Below the pieces are notes generated by a model. It saw only the letters and a program-made list of their open reading frames with translations, was not told where the DNA came from and did not search any database. Positions 63,207 through 64,000 of a stretch of DNA of 64,000 bases are shown here, in pieces. Made by a program: the position numbers and the translations under genes. Within the stretch, counting starts at the first letter, position 1. Each line of letters begins with the position of its first letter. This DNA is from an uncultured Saprospiraceae bacterium (GTDB lineage Bacteria; Bacteroidota; Bacteroidia; Chitinophagales; Saprospiraceae), in contig CALCMJ010000038.1 of the NCBI GenBank assembly GCA_937967615.1, positions 1 to 64,000 of the forward strand. Reading direction: 5' to 3'.

Positions 63207-64000
63207 ATGAGTTTTCTACAAAAATATGATCTTAAAAAACTAGAGAATCTAGAACTCTTGGCTAAACAAGTCGTAGAAGGATTTATTATAGGTCTTCATA
63301 AAAGCCCCTTCCATGGCTTTTCAGTAGAATTTGCGGAACACCGTTTATATAATCAAGGAGAATCGACAAAAAATATAGATTGGAAAGTCTACGCTAGAAC
63401 GAATAAGCTATTTACTAAGAAATACGAAGAAGAAACAAATTTAAGGTGTCAGATAGTGGTTGATACATCTTCTTCTATGTACTTCCCAAAAGATAGGAAA
63501 GAAGGTGAAATCAATAAATTACAGTTTTCCTCTCTTGCTGCTGCTTCCCTCATGAATCTACTCAGAAAGCAAAGAGATGCATTTGGACTTAGTCTATTTG
63601 AAGACACACTCCAAATGCATAGCAAAGCAAAATCCAGTACAACCCACTATAGACTTCTCCTCACGTATTTAGAGAAATTGCTGGCTGATGACACATTAAA
63701 AAAATCAACAGCAGCTGCAGAGACTTTACATGCGGTAGCTGAACGTATCCATAAACGTTCCCTAGTAATTATTTTTAGTGACATGTTTGAGAACAAAGAT
63801 CAGCAAGATGATATTTTTGCCGCTTTGCAGCATCTCAAGTATAATAAACATGAAGTTGTTCTTTTCCATGTTGTTGATGAATCACTCGAAATTAATTTTG
63901 AGTTTGAAAATAGACCCTACTTGTTTGTGGACATGGAGTCTGGCGAAGAAATAAAATTACAATCCAACCAACTCCAAGATCTTTACAAAGAAAAAGTTGT
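63207..64000 (+). CDS. DUF58 domain protein (C-terminus outside window)
   Basis: The open frame runs from ATG 63207 to the window end (264 full codons). It opens MSFLQKYDLKKLENLELLAK and has the DUF58 hallmark FVEG.IGLH-type FIIGLHKSPFHGFSVEFAEH. Then it has the RxYxxGDxx-like region LYNQGESTKNIDWKVYARTN, followed by a von Willebrand A-like part with DTSSSMYFP (metal site DxSxS) and the strand RSLVIIFSDMFE. DUF58 genes usually follow a MoxR AAA+ ATPase and membrane VWA proteins in the Bacteroidota BatABCDE-like clusters. Those partners, if present, lie downstream of base 64000. Cytoplasmic; function unproven. Confidence 0.9.
   Translation, partial: MSFLQKYDLKKLENLELLAKQVVEGFIIGLHKSPFHGFSVEFAEHRLYNQGESTKNIDWKVYARTNKLFTKKYEEETNLRCQIVVDTSSSMYFPKDRKEGEINKLQFSSLAAASLMNLLRKQRDAFGLSLFEDTLQMHSKAKSSTTHYRLLLTYLEKLLADDTLKKSTAAAETLHAVAERIHKRSLVIIFSDMFENKDQQDDIFAALQHLKYNKHEVVLFHVVDESLEINFEFENRPYLFVDMESGEEIKLQSNQLQDLYKEKV

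Noticed and set aside
1-64000. tRNA genes, CRISPR arrays, insertion sequences, prophage, toxin-antitoxin or restriction systems
   Set aside because: I looked for cloverleaf-like GC-rich segments, regular direct repeats, transposase-type frames and phage genes and saw none. A tRNAscan-SE and CRISPR finder run would be decisive.

Overview
The window is a stretch of ordinary-density chromosome from a Bacteroidota bacterium, most likely a Saprospiria-like or other non-Bacteroides lineage; the phylum is firm and the class is a guess. Evidence for the phylum: a SusC/SusD outer-membrane pair, several secreted proteins with type IX secretion (T9SS) C-terminal sorting tails, families almost confined to the phylum (DUF3822, BT_3928, DUF1599, DUF4252, DUF3810, 310-residue NusB), frequent TTG starts, low GC (roughly 35-38% by eye), and Bacteroidota-type -7 promoter boxes (TAnnTTTG) in front of many genes. 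I see no tRNA, rRNA, CRISPR array, insertion sequence or phage gene.

Layout. 1-3.5 kb: C-terminally truncated OmpA/thrombospondin-3-type outer-membrane protein, one-domain asparaginase, aspartate-type aminotransferase, a GC-rich structured non-coding element, DUF1456 protein. 3.6-7.7 kb: TlpA-like thioredoxin lipid-envelope protein, pyrB-pyrR, and a secreted thioredoxin fused to a divergent MsrA-like domain. 7.8-12.1 kb: SusD-SusC pair ending in a perfect palindromic terminator, with no glycosidase or dedicated regulator beside it; then a Tat-exported DinB protein and a T9SS GEVED protein. 14.5-23 kb: small membrane protein and SolA-type oxidase, glnS-argS, an rsmD/DUF3822/membrane-anchored triplet, tsaD and a DUF697-SHOCT protein. 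23-32.4 kb: FAD oxidoreductase with MmcQ protein, secreted esterase, nusB-guaA-PBP1 lipoprotein-trmH, and the BT_3928/DUF1599 pair.

32.5-43 kb: EamA transporter with YigZ protein, small lipoprotein, LptF/LptG permease, an ECF sigma factor with its putative anti-sigma and two DUF4252 proteins ending in a strong terminator, a large BNR-propeller protein, and an ABC exporter pair. 43-50.7 kb: duplicated-module secreted protein, M1 peptidase, CPBP protease, DUF6580 membrane protein, PgpH-like HD phosphodiesterase, PduO cobalamin adenosyltransferase and a MacB-class ATPase. 50.8-64 kb: deoxynucleoside kinase and YggS, two large T9SS cargo proteins, NhaC antiporter with an exported N-terminal domain, an orphan TonB-like protein, xseA-xseB, DUF3810 metallopeptidase-like protein, thioredoxin, and the start of a DUF58 protein.

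Most genes are housekeeping (translation, nucleotide synthesis, RNA modification) interleaved with envelope and secretion genes. No defence island or large biosynthetic cluster is visible. The least-explained items are the Trx-MsrA-like fusion (6697-7641), the structured intergenic element (about 2786-2935), the promoter that abuts the pyrR start codon, the sigma/anti-sigma/DUF4252 cassette, the redox-incomplete BT_3928 protein and the orphan TonB-like protein.
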